Shown in pieces: positions 27,354 through 36,082 of a DNA stretch of 64,000 nt. Numbering within the stretch: position 1 is the stretch's first letter; each line of letters opens with the position of its first letter. The notes under the pieces are model-generated. The model did not search any database. It was not told the origin of the DNA and saw nothing but the letters and a program-made list of their open reading frames with translations. The position numbers were made by a program, and so were the translations under genes. The stretch comes from Gemmatimonadota bacterium (lineage in GTDB: Bacteria > Gemmatimonadota > Gemmatimonadetes > Longimicrobiales > Gaopeijiaceae), in assembly GCA_022823145.1 (NCBI GenBank), contig JAJDXS010000038.1, forward strand, positions 37,907-101,906, given 5' to 3'.

Positions 27354-28685
27354 ATGAACTTCAGGGTCACGAAGAACGGCGGGCGCCGCCACGCTCCCAA
27401 TCGACGGGATTTCCTCGGATCGGCCGCAGCCGTGCTGGGCGCATCCCAGCTGCCGGCCTTCTCCTCGAACGCGACCGAAATCGCCCGCGACCTGAGCCGC
27501 CACCCCGGCACTCCGGCCCAGACCGCAAACGACGAGTACTTCTGGGCCGAGGTCGCGCGCGCCTTCACGGTCGACCGCACGCTCGTCAACCTCAACAACG
27601 GCGGGGTCAGCCCGTCGCCGAGCTTCGTTCAGGACGCCATGAAGCGGCACCTGGACTACTCGAACGAGGCGCCCACGTACACGATGTGGAAGATCCTCGA
27701 GCCCCAGCGCGAGGGCGTGCGGGCCCGCATGGCGCGGGAATGGGGGGTCGACACCGAGGAAATCGCCTTCACGCGCAACGCGTCCGAAGGCCTCCAGACC
27801 GTACAGTTCGGGTACGATCTGCAGAGGGGCGACGAGGTCCTCACCACCACGCAGGACTACGGCCGCATGCTCACGACCTTCCGGCAGCGCGAGCGCCGCG
27901 AAGGCATCGTCATGCGGCAGATCAAGGTGCCCGTCCCCGCCGAGGACGACGCCGAGGTGGTCCGCCGGTTCGAAGAGGCGATCACGCCGCGCACGAAGCT
28001 CATCCTCATGTGCCACATGATCAACCTGACCGGCCAGATCCTGCCGGTCCGCGAGATCGTCGCGATGGCCCGCAGGTACGACGTGCCCGTCATCGTCGAC
28101 GGCGCCCACGCCATGGCGCACTTCCCCTTCAATCTCGCCGAGCTGGAGTGCGACAACTACGCGACCAGCCTGCACAAGTGGCTCTTCGCCCCCCACGGAA
28201 CCGGCCTGCTCTACGTGCGCCGCTCCGAGATCCCCAACATCTGGCCCCTCATGGCCGCGCCCGACCGCATGGACGGCGACATCCGCAAGTACGAGGAGAT
28301 CGGCACGCACCCGGCGGCCAACTACCTGGCCATAGGCGAGGCGCTGACCTTCCATCAGGGCATCGGAGCGGAACGCAAGGCCGAACGGCTGATTTACCTG
28401 AGGGACTACTGGGCGAACCGTCTGCTGGAGAACGACCGCGTCACCCTGAACACGAGCCGGAAACCCGGCTTCGCCTGCGGGATCGCCAACGTGCATGTCG
28501 ACGGCCTCGACACCGCGCAGCTCAGCAACTGGCTGTGGGACAAGCACCGCATCATCAACGTCCCCATCGGCCACGAGGAGTGCACGGGCCTCCGCATCTC
28601 GCCCAGCGTGTACACCACGCTCGAGGAGATCGACCGCTTCAGCGAAGCCATGGAGTGGGCGATCGAACACGGCCTGCCTGCGTGA
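27354..28685 (+). CDS. Tat-exported class V aminotransferase-like protein
   Basis: 443 residues, preceded by GGAGGA. The N-terminus has a twin-arginine signal (NRRDFLGSAAAVLGAS, Arg17-Arg18). The body is a fold-type I PLP enzyme of the class V family: TRNASEGLQTV, VIVDGAHAMAHFP, and the PLP-binding Lys near residue 275 in TSLHKWLFAPHGTG. It resembles isopenicillin-N epimerase or cysteine-desulfurase-like proteins; the substrate is unknown. Export by Tat fits a cofactor-loaded, prefolded enzyme. The stop overlaps the start of the S9 peptidase by 1 bp. Confidence 0.88.
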   Translation: MNFRVTKNGGRRHAPNRRDFLGSAAAVLGASQLPAFSSNATEIARDLSRHPGTPAQTANDEYFWAEVARAFTVDRTLVNLNNGGVSPSPSFVQDAMKRHLDYSNEAPTYTMWKILEPQREGVRARMAREWGVDTEEIAFTRNASEGLQTVQFGYDLQRGDEVLTTTQDYGRMLTTFRQRERREGIVMRQIKVPVPAEDDAEVVRRFEEAITPRTKLILMCHMINLTGQILPVREIVAMARRYDVPVIVDGAHAMAHFPFNLAELECDNYATSLHKWLFAPHGTGLLYVRRSEIPNIWPLMAAPDRMDGDIRKYEEIGTHPAANYLAIGEALTFHQGIGAERKAERLIYLRDYWANRLLENDRVTLNTSRKPGFACGIANVHVDGLDTAQLSNWLWDKHRIINVPIGHEECTGLRISPSVYTTLEEIDRFSEAMEWAIEHGLPA

Positions 28686-30793
28686 TGCGCACGCGGGGGG
28701 CCGCCGCGTTCGTCCTCCTCGCGGCGGCGCTGGCCGCGGCGGCCGCGCCGCTCCCGACCGCCGGGGCCGCATCCGCCCAGACGCGCGAGACCGACCTCGA
28801 CGCGCTCGTCGGGTGGGCGTTCCCCTCCGGGCTCGTGGCGGCTGCCGAAGCGCCGGTCGTCGCCTGGGTACGCAACGAGCGCGGCGCACGCAACGTGTGG
28901 GTGGCCGAGGGTCCCGCGTGGACGGGCCGCCGCGTCACCTCGTTCGCCGGCGACGACGGTCAGGAGATCGGGAGCCTCGCGATCTCGGCAGCGGGCGCGA
29001 CCATCGCCTTCGTGCGCGGGGGGGCGCCGAACCGGGAGGGCGAGATCCCCAACCCGGCGAGCATTGCGCTGGGCGTCGAGCGGGAGATCTGGATCGTCGG
29101 GACCGATGGCGGCGACGCGCGCAGGCTGGGACCCGGCCAGTCGCCGCTCCTCACCGCCGACGGCAGCCGGGTCGTCTACATCCAGGGCGGCATGATCCAC
29201 CGGCGGCCCACCGGCGACCCGGCCGCGGCGCCGGAACCTCTCGCCGACCCCCGCGGGAGCCCCGGCGAACTCCGCCTCTCGCCCGGCGGGGACCTGCTGG
29301 CGTTCACCAGCCAGCTCGGCGACCACGCCTTCATCGGAGTGCTGGATCTCGCGACCGGCACCCTCCGCTACCTCGACCCCTCGCTCGACATCGACGGCAA
29401 CGCGGCGTGGTCGCCCGACGGGAACGAGATCGCCTTCGTCCGCATCCCGAACCGGCAGGGCAGCCTGCCCTTCTTCGCGGTGCGCGAGTCGCTCCCCTGG
29501 AGCATCAGGGCCGTCCGCCTTGCCGACGGCGCCACGCGCACGGTGTTCGCCGCCCCCGAGGGCACCGGCAGCGTGTTTCGCACCATATCGGCCGCGAACA
29601 ACATCTTCTGGGGTGCGGACGGCCGCATCGCGTTTCCGTGGGAGGGCAACGGCTACACCAATCTCTACTCGGTGGATGCCCGGGGCGGCGGTGATCCCCG
29701 GCCCATCGCCCGGGGCGATTTCGAGGTCCAGTACGCGGCGCTGGCTCCAGGCGGCGAGGCGCTCGTCTTCTCGTCCAACCGGGGAGACATCGACCGCCAG
29801 CACCTCTGGTGGGGCCCGCTGGACGGCAGCGGCGCGCGGCAGCTGACCCCGGGAGCCGGGATCGAATGGCAGCCGGCGCCGACCGTCGACGGATCGCTGG
29901 TCTTCCTGGCGTCGTCAGGCACGGTCCCCGCCCACGCCGAGGTGCTGGCCGGAGACGAGCGCCGCTGGCTGGTCGAATCGGCGCGCGACCACCTGCCCGG
30001 CGGCCTCGCCGACCCCGAGCAGGTGGTGTTCCCGTCGGCCGACGGCCTGGCGATCCACGGGCAGCTCTTCCTTCCGGGAGGACCGCCGCCCCCCGGTGGC
30101 TGGCCCGGCCTGCTCTTCCTGCACGGGGGCTCCCGCCGTCAGATGCTCCTGGGCTTCCACCACCGCGACTACTACCACCACACCTATTCCTTCAGCCAGC
30201 ACCTGGCCGCGACCGGCTACGCCGTGCTTTCGGTCAACTACAGAAGCGGCATCGGCTACGGCATGGAGTTTCGCGAAGCGGAGCACTACGGCGCCGATGG
30301 GGCCTCGGAAGTCAACGACGTGCTCGGCGCGGGCGTGTACCTGACGTCGCGCGACGACGTGGACAGCGACCGCATCGGGCTCTGGGGCGGATCCTACGGT
30401 GGGTATCTCACCGCCCACGGGCTCGCGCAGGCGTCGCACCTGTTCAAGGCGGGAGTGGATATCCACGGTGTCCACGACTGGAACGTCGCGATCCGCAACT
30501 TCGTCCCCTCGTACGACCCGGCGGCCCGGCCCGACCTCGCCCGGCGCGCCTTCCAGTCCTCGCCGATGGCCTTCGTCGACCGTTGGACCTCGCCCGTCCT
30601 GCTCATCCACGGCGACGACGACCGCAACGTGCGCTTCAGCGAGTCGGTCGACCTGGCGGAGGTCCTGCGCCGCAAGGGGGTTCATGTCGAGATGCTGGTG
30701 CTGCCCGACGAGGTGCACGGCTTCCTCCTGCACCGCAGCTGGATGGCGGTCTTCCGCGCCGCGGAGGACTTTTTCGGCCGGTTCCTGAATTGA
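28685..30793 (+). CDS. Secreted S9-family prolyl oligopeptidase-like peptidase
   Basis: 702 residues starting with an Ala-rich signal peptide (to about GAASAQ). Residues 40-410 form a TolB/DPP-IV-like beta-propeller with repeated WSPDG-type blades. The C-terminal alpha/beta hydrolase (about 440-702) has the nucleophile Ser570 in GGSYGGY, an Asp in GDDDRN and the His in DEVHGF. It cuts short peptides, often after Pro or at blocked N-termini, probably in the periplasm. It is coupled on both sides: a 1-bp overlap with the aminotransferase and a 4-bp TTGA overlap with the next gene. Confidence 0.9.
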   Translation: MRTRGAAAFVLLAAALAAAAAPLPTAGAASAQTRETDLDALVGWAFPSGLVAAAEAPVVAWVRNERGARNVWVAEGPAWTGRRVTSFAGDDGQEIGSLAISAAGATIAFVRGGAPNREGEIPNPASIALGVEREIWIVGTDGGDARRLGPGQSPLLTADGSRVVYIQGGMIHRRPTGDPAAAPEPLADPRGSPGELRLSPGGDLLAFTSQLGDHAFIGVLDLATGTLRYLDPSLDIDGNAAWSPDGNEIAFVRIPNRQGSLPFFAVRESLPWSIRAVRLADGATRTVFAAPEGTGSVFRTISAANNIFWGADGRIAFPWEGNGYTNLYSVDARGGGDPRPIARGDFEVQYAALAPGGEALVFSSNRGDIDRQHLWWGPLDGSGARQLTPGAGIEWQPAPTVDGSLVFLASSGTVPAHAEVLAGDERRWLVESARDHLPGGLADPEQVVFPSADGLAIHGQLFLPGGPPPPGGWPGLLFLHGGSRRQMLLGFHHRDYYHHTYSFSQHLAATGYAVLSVNYRSGIGYGMEFREAEHYGADGASEVNDVLGAGVYLTSRDDVDSDRIGLWGGSYGGYLTAHGLAQASHLFKAGVDIHGVHDWNVAIRNFVPSYDPAARPDLARRAFQSSPMAFVDRWTSPVLLIHGDDDRNVRFSESVDLAEVLRRKGVHVEMLVLPDEVHGFLLHRSWMAVFRAAEDFFGRFLN

Positions 30794-31542
30794 GCCGCCC
30801 GGTCACGAGCCTGCTGGCCATCGCCCTGACCGCCGGCGCCGCGCCGCTTTCCGCACAGGATCCGCCGCCCGACAGCCTCCGGTCCTTCACCTTTCGCGGC
30901 AACGTCGTCGACTACGTGACCGAAGAGCCGATCGAAAACGCCGCCGTCGTGCTCGTCGAGTTGCACCGGTCGGCGCTAACGGACGCGAACGGATACTTCG
31001 AGTTCGCCGATCTCGTTCCGGGCCGCTACACCATCGCCACGACGGGCTTCGGGTACGAGCCCAACCGTGAGCCCTCGGACGTTCCCTTCGGCGCGGTCCT
31101 CGTGGTCCGGCTCAATCCCGCGCCGCTGGACGTGGCGGGTCTGGAGGTCGAGATCGCGCACTTCGTCCGCCGGATCGAGATGCGCCGGCTCGCGACTCCG
31201 GTGCCGTCCAGCGGATTCGACCGGGAGATCCTGAACAGGACGGTCGACTATGATCTGGTGGAGTTCGTAAGCGAACGGACCAACCTGGACATCGTCGAGG
31301 ACGGCTTCGGGCTGCCGGTTGCCCGCTTCAGGAACAGGGTGAGCCGCCTGCGGGTATGCCTCGACGAGTTTCCGGTAGGGGCCGGCTTCCTGCAGAACCT
31401 GCAGCCGCACCAGCTCGGTCGCGTCGAGGTCTTCGAGTCGGCGCGGATGGTACGCTTGTACACGATCGACTTTCTGGAGCAGGCGGCAGAGCGCGGGTTC
31501 CGGCTTCGGCCGGTCGATCTGACGTCGGCGAGAGGGTGCTGA
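30790..31542 (+). CDS. Small exported protein with carboxypeptidase-regulatory-like and plug-like domains
   Basis: 250 residues from TTG at 30790, which overlaps the peptidase stop. A signal peptide ends near PLSAQ. Residues 30-115 are a carboxypeptidase-D-regulatory-like beta domain (NVVDYVTEEPIENAAVVLV, DANGYFEF, LVPGRYTI). The rest resembles a TonB-receptor plug remnant (RLRVCLDEFPV, GRVEVFESA) without any barrel. A longer protein of the same layout also follows an S9 peptidase at 53689-54768. It is probably an outer-membrane-associated accessory protein; its role is not established. Confidence 0.72.
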   Translation: MSRPVTSLLAIALTAGAAPLSAQDPPPDSLRSFTFRGNVVDYVTEEPIENAAVVLVELHRSALTDANGYFEFADLVPGRYTIATTGFGYEPNREPSDVPFGAVLVVRLNPAPLDVAGLEVEIAHFVRRIEMRRLATPVPSSGFDREILNRTVDYDLVEFVSERTNLDIVEDGFGLPVARFRNRVSRLRVCLDEFPVGAGFLQNLQPHQLGRVEVFESARMVRLYTIDFLEQAAERGFRLRPVDLTSARGC

Positions 31543-31544
31543 CC

Positions 31545-32168
31545 GTGGCCACAAGAATTGGAAGACCCTGGCACTGCCTTGCGTGCACCCTCTCGATCAC
31601 GGCCCTCCTGGCCTGCGCGTCGGTCGGCCCGGGCGCCCCGGCTCCCGAGCGGGCCGCTGCCCTGGCGGTGTTCGCGGGCAGCTGGGAGTTCGACCAGGCG
31701 GCAACCGCCCAGGCCGCGAACGTCCGCGGGGTGCGGCCACAGGATCACCTGCAGCAGCGCGCGTCCGATCTCGGGATGGAGATGATGCGGGAGCAGGGTG
31801 CCGGTGCCGACGCCGTCTCCGGCACGCCCGCCGGCCTGCGCCAGACCATGCTGATGGTCGGGATTACGCCGGAGAGGCTGGCCTTCCAGCCGGGGGGCGG
31901 CGAGCTCGCGGTCGACTTCGATGCCGAAGGGCCGATCGCGCTCCCCTTAGATGGCGGCTGGACCGAGGCGTCGGCTCCTCAGGGCCCCGTCGAGGCGCGG
32001 CTGCGCTGGCGCGACGACGGCTTCGCGATCGAACGCAGGATCCCCGGGGGCGGCACCATCCGCGATGCCTGCTCCATCCTTGAGAGCGGCCACCTCCTGG
32101 TCACGCGCGAGATCGTCTGGAGGCGCGCCAGACCGGTCGGACTCATCGTCTACCGGAAGCCGTCCTGA
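31545..32168 (+). CDS. Probable lipoprotein of unknown function
   Basis: I chose GTG at 31545 (207 residues), 9 nt after GAGAGG; GTG at 31536 is an alternative. A hydrophobic N-terminus ends in the lipobox-like LLAC, so lipid anchoring is likely. The mature part has FAGSWEFDQ, a helix with repeated Gln and Ala, then a beta-rich half (RLRWRDDGFAIER) reminiscent of lipocalin-like periplasmic proteins. No named family recognised. Same strand and 2 bp after the plug-domain gene, so it may belong to that operon. Confidence 0.65.
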   Translation: MATRIGRPWHCLACTLSITALLACASVGPGAPAPERAAALAVFAGSWEFDQAATAQAANVRGVRPQDHLQQRASDLGMEMMREQGAGADAVSGTPAGLRQTMLMVGITPERLAFQPGGGELAVDFDAEGPIALPLDGGWTEASAPQGPVEARLRWRDDGFAIERRIPGGGTIRDACSILESGHLLVTREIVWRRARPVGLIVYRKPS

Positions 32169-32173
32169 CGCAT

Positions 32174-32194
32174 CCGGGCGGTCGCGCGCCCCGG
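32174..32194. terminator. Possible bidirectional terminator hairpin
   Basis: CCGGGCG (32174-32180) pairs with CGCCCCGG (32187-32194) with one extra C, between two convergent genes. No T-run is present on either side, so the call rests on position and shape only. Confidence 0.3.
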
Positions 32195-32211
32195 AATCGT
32201 CATGGTCCCGG

Positions 32212-33474
32212 TCAGGACCTCGCCCCGATCGCCCGCGCGAAGTCGCTCCCCGCCGGCGACTGGTACGCCCGCAGCCCGAACTCCGGCAGCACCGCGATGA
32301 GGTGATCGAAGATGTCCGCCTGAAAGCCCTCGTAGTTGGCCCACGCCGTGTCGTTCGAAAAGCAGTAGACCTCGATCGGCACGCCCTCGGGACCCGGCGC
32401 CAGCTGGCGGGCGAGCAGCGTCATGTCCTTGTGGGTCTTCGGGTGGGCCTCCAGGTACTTCTGCACGTAGACGCGGAACGTCCCGAGGTTCGTCAGCCGG
32501 CGGATTTCGGGGATCACGCCGGGGTTGCCCGCCTCCTTGGCCGCGTTGTAGCGCGCGATCGTGTCCAGGGCATCCCGCATGTACCCCTGCAGAAGCTCGC
32601 GCCGGGACAGCTCCTCGATCTCGTCGTCCCGCAGGAAGCGCACCGAGTTCATGTCGAGCCGGAGCGAGCGCTTGATCCGCCGGCCCCCCGACTCGCTCAT
32701 GCCGCGCCAGTTCTTGAACGACTCGGTGATGAACTTGCTCGTGGGGATCGTCGAGATCGTCTTGTCCCAGTTCTGGACCTTGATCGTGTGGAGCGCGATG
32801 TCGATGACCTCGCCGTCGCTCTGGGCCTGCGGTACGCTCAGCCAGTCCCCGATCCGGATCATGTCGTTCGACGCGATCTGCACGCTCGCGACCAGCGACA
32901 GGATCGTGTCGCGGAAGACCAGCATGAGCACCGCGGCCAGCGCCCCGAGCCCCGAGAGGAAGACCACGGGCGAACGGCCCACCAGCACCGACACGATCAC
33001 CACGGCCGCCGCGAGCCAGGCCACCAGGCTCACAACCTGCAGGTAGCCCTTGATCGGCCGTGACTTCGCTGCGGCGTAGCTCTCCTGGTAGATGTCGTTG
33101 ACCGCGTCCAGGAAGGCCGCGAAGGCCCGCGCCACGGCAAACGCGATGTAGGCCGCCGCCACGCGCCGCACGATCGTCCACACGGTGGAGAGCAGTTCCC
33201 CGGGCGCACCCTCGACCCCCGCTGCCGTGACGCCCAGCGCGGGCCCGATCCCGAGATAGACCACCAGCGCCGGGACCACGTGGGCGAGCCGCTGCACCAC
33301 CTTTCGCTCGGCGATGCGGTCGTCCCAGCTGGAGCGCGTCCGCGCCGCCACGCGCCCGAAAACCCGCTGCAGGAGGCCTGACGCGACCCGGTCGGCGATC
33401 AGGGCGGCCGCCGCGAGGACGCCCGTCCAGAGGAGCAGATTCGGCCAGTCGGCCGGAAGCGCGAACTGTGGCAT
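32212..33474 (-). CDS. MscS-family mechanosensitive channel, YbdG-like
   Basis: 420 residues. Several transmembrane segments occupy residues 10-190. The pore helix and beta-domain follow: FLSGLGALAAVLMLVFRDTI, then ASNDMIRIGDWL. The longer C-terminal domain with NWDKTISTIPTSKF and FKNWRGMSESGGRRIKRS is specific to the YbdG/miniconductance subgroup. It opens on membrane stretch and releases solutes during hypo-osmotic shock. It lies 5 bp after the beta-lactamase-like gene (33480) on the same strand. Confidence 0.9.
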   Translation of the reverse strand: MPQFALPADWPNLLLWTGVLAAAALIADRVASGLLQRVFGRVAARTRSSWDDRIAERKVVQRLAHVVPALVVYLGIGPALGVTAAGVEGAPGELLSTVWTIVRRVAAAYIAFAVARAFAAFLDAVNDIYQESYAAAKSRPIKGYLQVVSLVAWLAAAVVIVSVLVGRSPVVFLSGLGALAAVLMLVFRDTILSLVASVQIASNDMIRIGDWLSVPQAQSDGEVIDIALHTIKVQNWDKTISTIPTSKFITESFKNWRGMSESGGRRIKRSLRLDMNSVRFLRDDEIEELSRRELLQGYMRDALDTIARYNAAKEAGNPGVIPEIRRLTNLGTFRVYVQKYLEAHPKTHKDMTLLARQLAPGPEGVPIEVYCFSNDTAWANYEGFQADIFDHLIAVLPEFGLRAYQSPAGSDFARAIGARS

Positions 33475-33479
33475 GGGGC

Positions 33480-34664
33480 CTACCTCGACTCGCCCAGTTC
33501 CTCGGCCATGAGGTCGAGGACCAGGTTGGTCAGGCGCACCAGGTGGGGGTGGGCGCGGTTCCCGTTGGTGAGGAAGGCGACGCCGAGGCCACGCGTGCGG
33601 TTCCCCGACGCGAAAGCCGTGTACCCCCCTACACTCCCCGAATGCGCAAAGAAACGCTCGCCGTCACGCGCCGAGACCCACCACGTGAGGCCGTATCCGG
33701 GCTCCTCATACCCCCATCCGCCTCCCATCGGCTCTCCCGCGAATTGTTCGAACTGCAGACTGTGCATCTCGTCCATCGTGGCCGGCTCCAGCAGCCGCCC
33801 GTCGCCCCAGCGGCCGTCGCCCAGGTTGAAGCGCACCCAGTTGGCCTGGTCGTGCACCGTCCCGTAGACGATCCCCGCGGGCCACACGTTGGCCTTCACG
33901 CGCACCGTGGGCCGGTTCCGCCCCGTCTCGGGATCGGGCACGTACGGCACCGCCAGGCGCTCGGCCATCTCCGGCGGCGGATCGAAGGCGGTCGAATTCA
34001 TCCCCAGCGCCCCCCAGACATGCTCGCGGATGTAGTCCCTGTAGGGCACGCCCGAGAACTTCTCCACGAGGTGCCCGACGAGCGAGTAGGCCATGTTGGA
34101 GTAGACGACTCCCTCCAGCGGCGGCGTGTCCACTCGCAGCGAATCGCCGAGGTACTCGTCCAGCGGCAGCGGCGCGGTCGTCCCCCATACGGCGTGCGGG
34201 CCGAAGTCGACCGGCATCCCCGACGTGTGGGTCAGCAGGTGCCGGAAGGTGACCGGACGCTCCAGGTCCTCGCCGCGGATCACCAGGCCGTCCAGGTGGT
34301 CGCTCACCGGGTCGTCGAGCGCGAAGCTGCCCCGCTCCATCTGCTGCAGCAGCGCCACGGTGGACTGCGCCTTGAAGGTGGACCCGATCAGGTAGACGGT
34401 GTTGGTCGAGGCGGGCGTGCGCGCCCACAGGTTGGACTGCCCGTACGCGCCGCTCCACAGCTCGCCCTGGCGGTCGGTGATCGCGACCGTGACGGACGGG
34501 ATGTTCCCCTCGAGCATGACCCGCCGGACCTCGGGCTCGAAGCGGGCGACGACGCGCGCGACCGCGGAGGACTGGGCCTCCGCCGGATCGGGCGGAACCG
34601 CGACGAGTGCGGGCAGGACGGTCGGCACGAGAGCCGCGGCGGTCAGGATGGTACGGCGAAACAT
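33480..34664 (-). CDS. Secreted serine hydrolase, class C beta-lactamase/esterase family
   Basis: 394 residues with a signal peptide ending near DPAEAQ. The S-x-x-K motif is Ser95-Thr-Phe-Lys98, the Y-x-N motif is Tyr188-Ser-Asn190, and HSGSVGG near residue 345 replaces the KTG strand. This pattern fits the wide beta-lactamase-related penicillin-binding/D-aminopeptidase/esterase group; true cephalosporinase activity is not implied. It reads away from apaG across a repeat-rich divergent promoter region and is followed by the channel gene. Confidence 0.85.
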   Translation of the reverse strand: MFRRTILTAAALVPTVLPALVAVPPDPAEAQSSAVARVVARFEPEVRRVMLEGNIPSVTVAITDRQGELWSGAYGQSNLWARTPASTNTVYLIGSTFKAQSTVALLQQMERGSFALDDPVSDHLDGLVIRGEDLERPVTFRHLLTHTSGMPVDFGPHAVWGTTAPLPLDEYLGDSLRVDTPPLEGVVYSNMAYSLVGHLVEKFSGVPYRDYIREHVWGALGMNSTAFDPPPEMAERLAVPYVPDPETGRNRPTVRVKANVWPAGIVYGTVHDQANWVRFNLGDGRWGDGRLLEPATMDEMHSLQFEQFAGEPMGGGWGYEEPGYGLTWWVSARDGERFFAHSGSVGGYTAFASGNRTRGLGVAFLTNGNRAHPHLVRLTNLVLDLMAEELGESR

Positions 34665-34823
34665 TGAACGCTCCGGGTGTCGAAGGTGTCTCAGGCGTGG
34701 GGTACGGGCGCTCCCGAACGGCTACTATGTTACCGCATTGGGACCGCAAGTCCACCGGGAACCGAAGGAGTGGGAGTGAGAGAGCGGCGGTGGCGGTGCG
34801 GCGGATCCCCACACACGACTGGA

Positions 34824-34868
34824 AATGTAATGTTAACATCACACAATGTAATGTGGAGATTACATTAC
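34824..34868. promoter_or_regulatory. AT-rich operator-like cluster in the divergent beta-lactamase/apaG promoter region
   Basis: A 45-bp AT-rich island in otherwise GC-rich DNA. AATGTAATGT occurs at 34824-34833 and again at 34845-34854, exactly 21 bp apart (two helical turns). ATGTTAACAT (34830-34839) is a perfect palindrome. GTAATGT (34848-34854) and ACATTAC (34862-34868) form a perfect inverted repeat. Two ATGT-N7-ACAT sites result, at 34825-34839 and 34851-34865. A weak promoter (ATCACA 34838, 17-bp spacer, TACATT 34861) would lie under them and drive apaG. This looks like a repressor target; the regulator is not in the window. Confidence 0.6.
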
Positions 34869-34894
34869 GGGCGACCCGGACCGGAGCGTGGCGC

Positions 34895-35332
34895 GTGATC
34901 AGAATGGCGGGGGAACCGGGGCGCCGCCCGCCCGTCCTGGACGACCAGATGCGCATCACGGTGCGCCCGGTCTACGCGCGCGGCCCGTCGCAGCCCCCGC
35001 TCCGTCACGTCTTCGTCTACTTCATCCGCATCGAGAACGTCGGCGGCGACACCGCACAGCTCTTCTGGCGCCACTGGAAGATCCACGACACGCTCGCGGG
35101 CGATCAGGAGGTCGAAGGCGAAGGCGTGGTCGGCCAGTCCCCCGTCCTGGCCCCAGGGGACGTGCACGAGTACAACAGCTTCTGCGTGCTGGAGGGCCGC
35201 AGCGGCCACATGGAGGGGTTCTACCACTTCCGCCGCGACGACGGCTCGGTGTTCCGCGCCCCGATCCCGCGCTTCGAGCTGCGCGTGCCGCGCGACGACG
35301 GTCCGGCCGCTGGTCCGGATATCCGGGCCTGA
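34895..35332 (+). CDS. apaG: ApaG-domain protein (CorD)
   Basis: 145 residues from GTG at 34895, with GGAG 8 nt upstream; ATG at 34904 is an alternative. The immunoglobulin-like ApaG fold is well matched: YFIRIENVGGDTAQL, WRHWKIHD, EVEGEGVVGQSPVLAPGDVHEY, MEGFYHF and the final FELRVP. ApaG proteins are linked to magnesium/cobalt sensitivity and diadenosine tetraphosphate levels, but their chemistry is unknown. It stands alone, not beside ksgA/apaH as in enterobacteria. Confidence 0.9.
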   Translation: MIRMAGEPGRRPPVLDDQMRITVRPVYARGPSQPPLRHVFVYFIRIENVGGDTAQLFWRHWKIHDTLAGDQEVEGEGVVGQSPVLAPGDVHEYNSFCVLEGRSGHMEGFYHFRRDDGSVFRAPIPRFELRVPRDDGPAAGPDIRA

Positions 35333-35350
35333 ACGGCGCAGGCGGTCATT

Positions 35351-35370
35351 GCGCCCGCTCAACCGGGCGC
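35351..35370. terminator. Possible terminator hairpin between convergent genes
   Basis: GCGCCCG (35351-35357) and CGGGCGC (35364-35370) form a perfect 7-bp stem with a 6-nt loop, 18 bp after the apaG stop and before the end of the opposing gene. No T-tract, as is common in this GC-rich DNA. Confidence 0.4.
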
Positions 35371-35421
35371 CCCAGGAGGCCGGTCGCTGTCGGCCGCGGG
35401 GGCCGCCACGGGGTCTACGCC

Positions 35422-35943
35422 CTATTCGATCCTTCTGTAGACCGCGTGCGATATCCGCTCCGTCCCGTCCGGAAGGGTGCGGCGGTACTCGTTGTTGATC
35501 GTGTTGCCGTCCTCGGAGAGCACGTTGACGATGACCTGGTAGACATCGCCGTCGCGCGCGTTGAGTATGTGGTTGGTTCGATCGTCGACGACCTCGACCG
35601 CGGTTGTGGCGTTCTCCTGCCCCTCGACCGGCCGGAAGACGCCGTCGAACATTGTCGCGTAGCTCCACTCGGACGACTCGCCCTCGGCGTTGGTGGACGC
35701 GACCGTGATCTTCATCCCGCCGTCGCCCCAGGGCTCGTAGGTCATGATGTTGCTGGCTGGCGGCGGCGCGTCGGACTCGAGGCGCCAGACGCCGAAGCGC
35801 GGGTTGGAGGGCGCTTCGGCCGCGGACTCGGCCGTCATGCCCGCGTCGCTCTGCCCGCCCTCGTCAGCCGCGGGAGCACAGGCGAAGGTCGTGCCGGTCG
35901 CAACCATGGCGAGGGCAAGGATCGTCGAAGTGTGGGTGCGCAT
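35422..35943 (-). CDS. Exported protein of unknown function, possible lipoprotein
   Basis: 173 residues from ATG at 35943. The hydrophobic N-terminus ends in TTFACAPA; the Cys could be lipidated, though the lipobox is weak. After an Ala/Glu-rich linker, the mature part (about 50-173) is beta-rich: GVWRLES, WGDGGMKITV, TNHILNARDGDVYQ. This pattern looks like a small lipocalin-type or DUF-like periplasmic domain; I cannot name it. It is divergent from the triplicated-module gene, 139 bp away. Confidence 0.6.
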   Translation of the reverse strand: MRTHTSTILALAMVATGTTFACAPAADEGGQSDAGMTAESAAEAPSNPRFGVWRLESDAPPPASNIMTYEPWGDGGMKITVASTNAEGESSEWSYATMFDGVFRPVEGQENATTAVEVVDDRTNHILNARDGDVYQVIVNVLSEDGNTINNEYRRTLPDGTERISHAVYRRIE

Positions 35944-36082
35944 TCCTGAACTCCTGTCGGTGGAGGGGCCGATGCAGACAAGCGGGCAATCTAGAGGGGC
36001 GGAACGGCCTCCGAAACCGGACGGGACCCTGCGGGGTAGGAGGGAGGAACCCTGTCCGCCCGCCCCGAACCCGTGCGCAACC

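Noticed and set aside
30790..31542. The small plug protein as a broken full-length TonB receptor
   Set aside because: The downstream frame is another complete gene with its own start and lipobox, and no barrel-like sequence is found in any frame after 31542.
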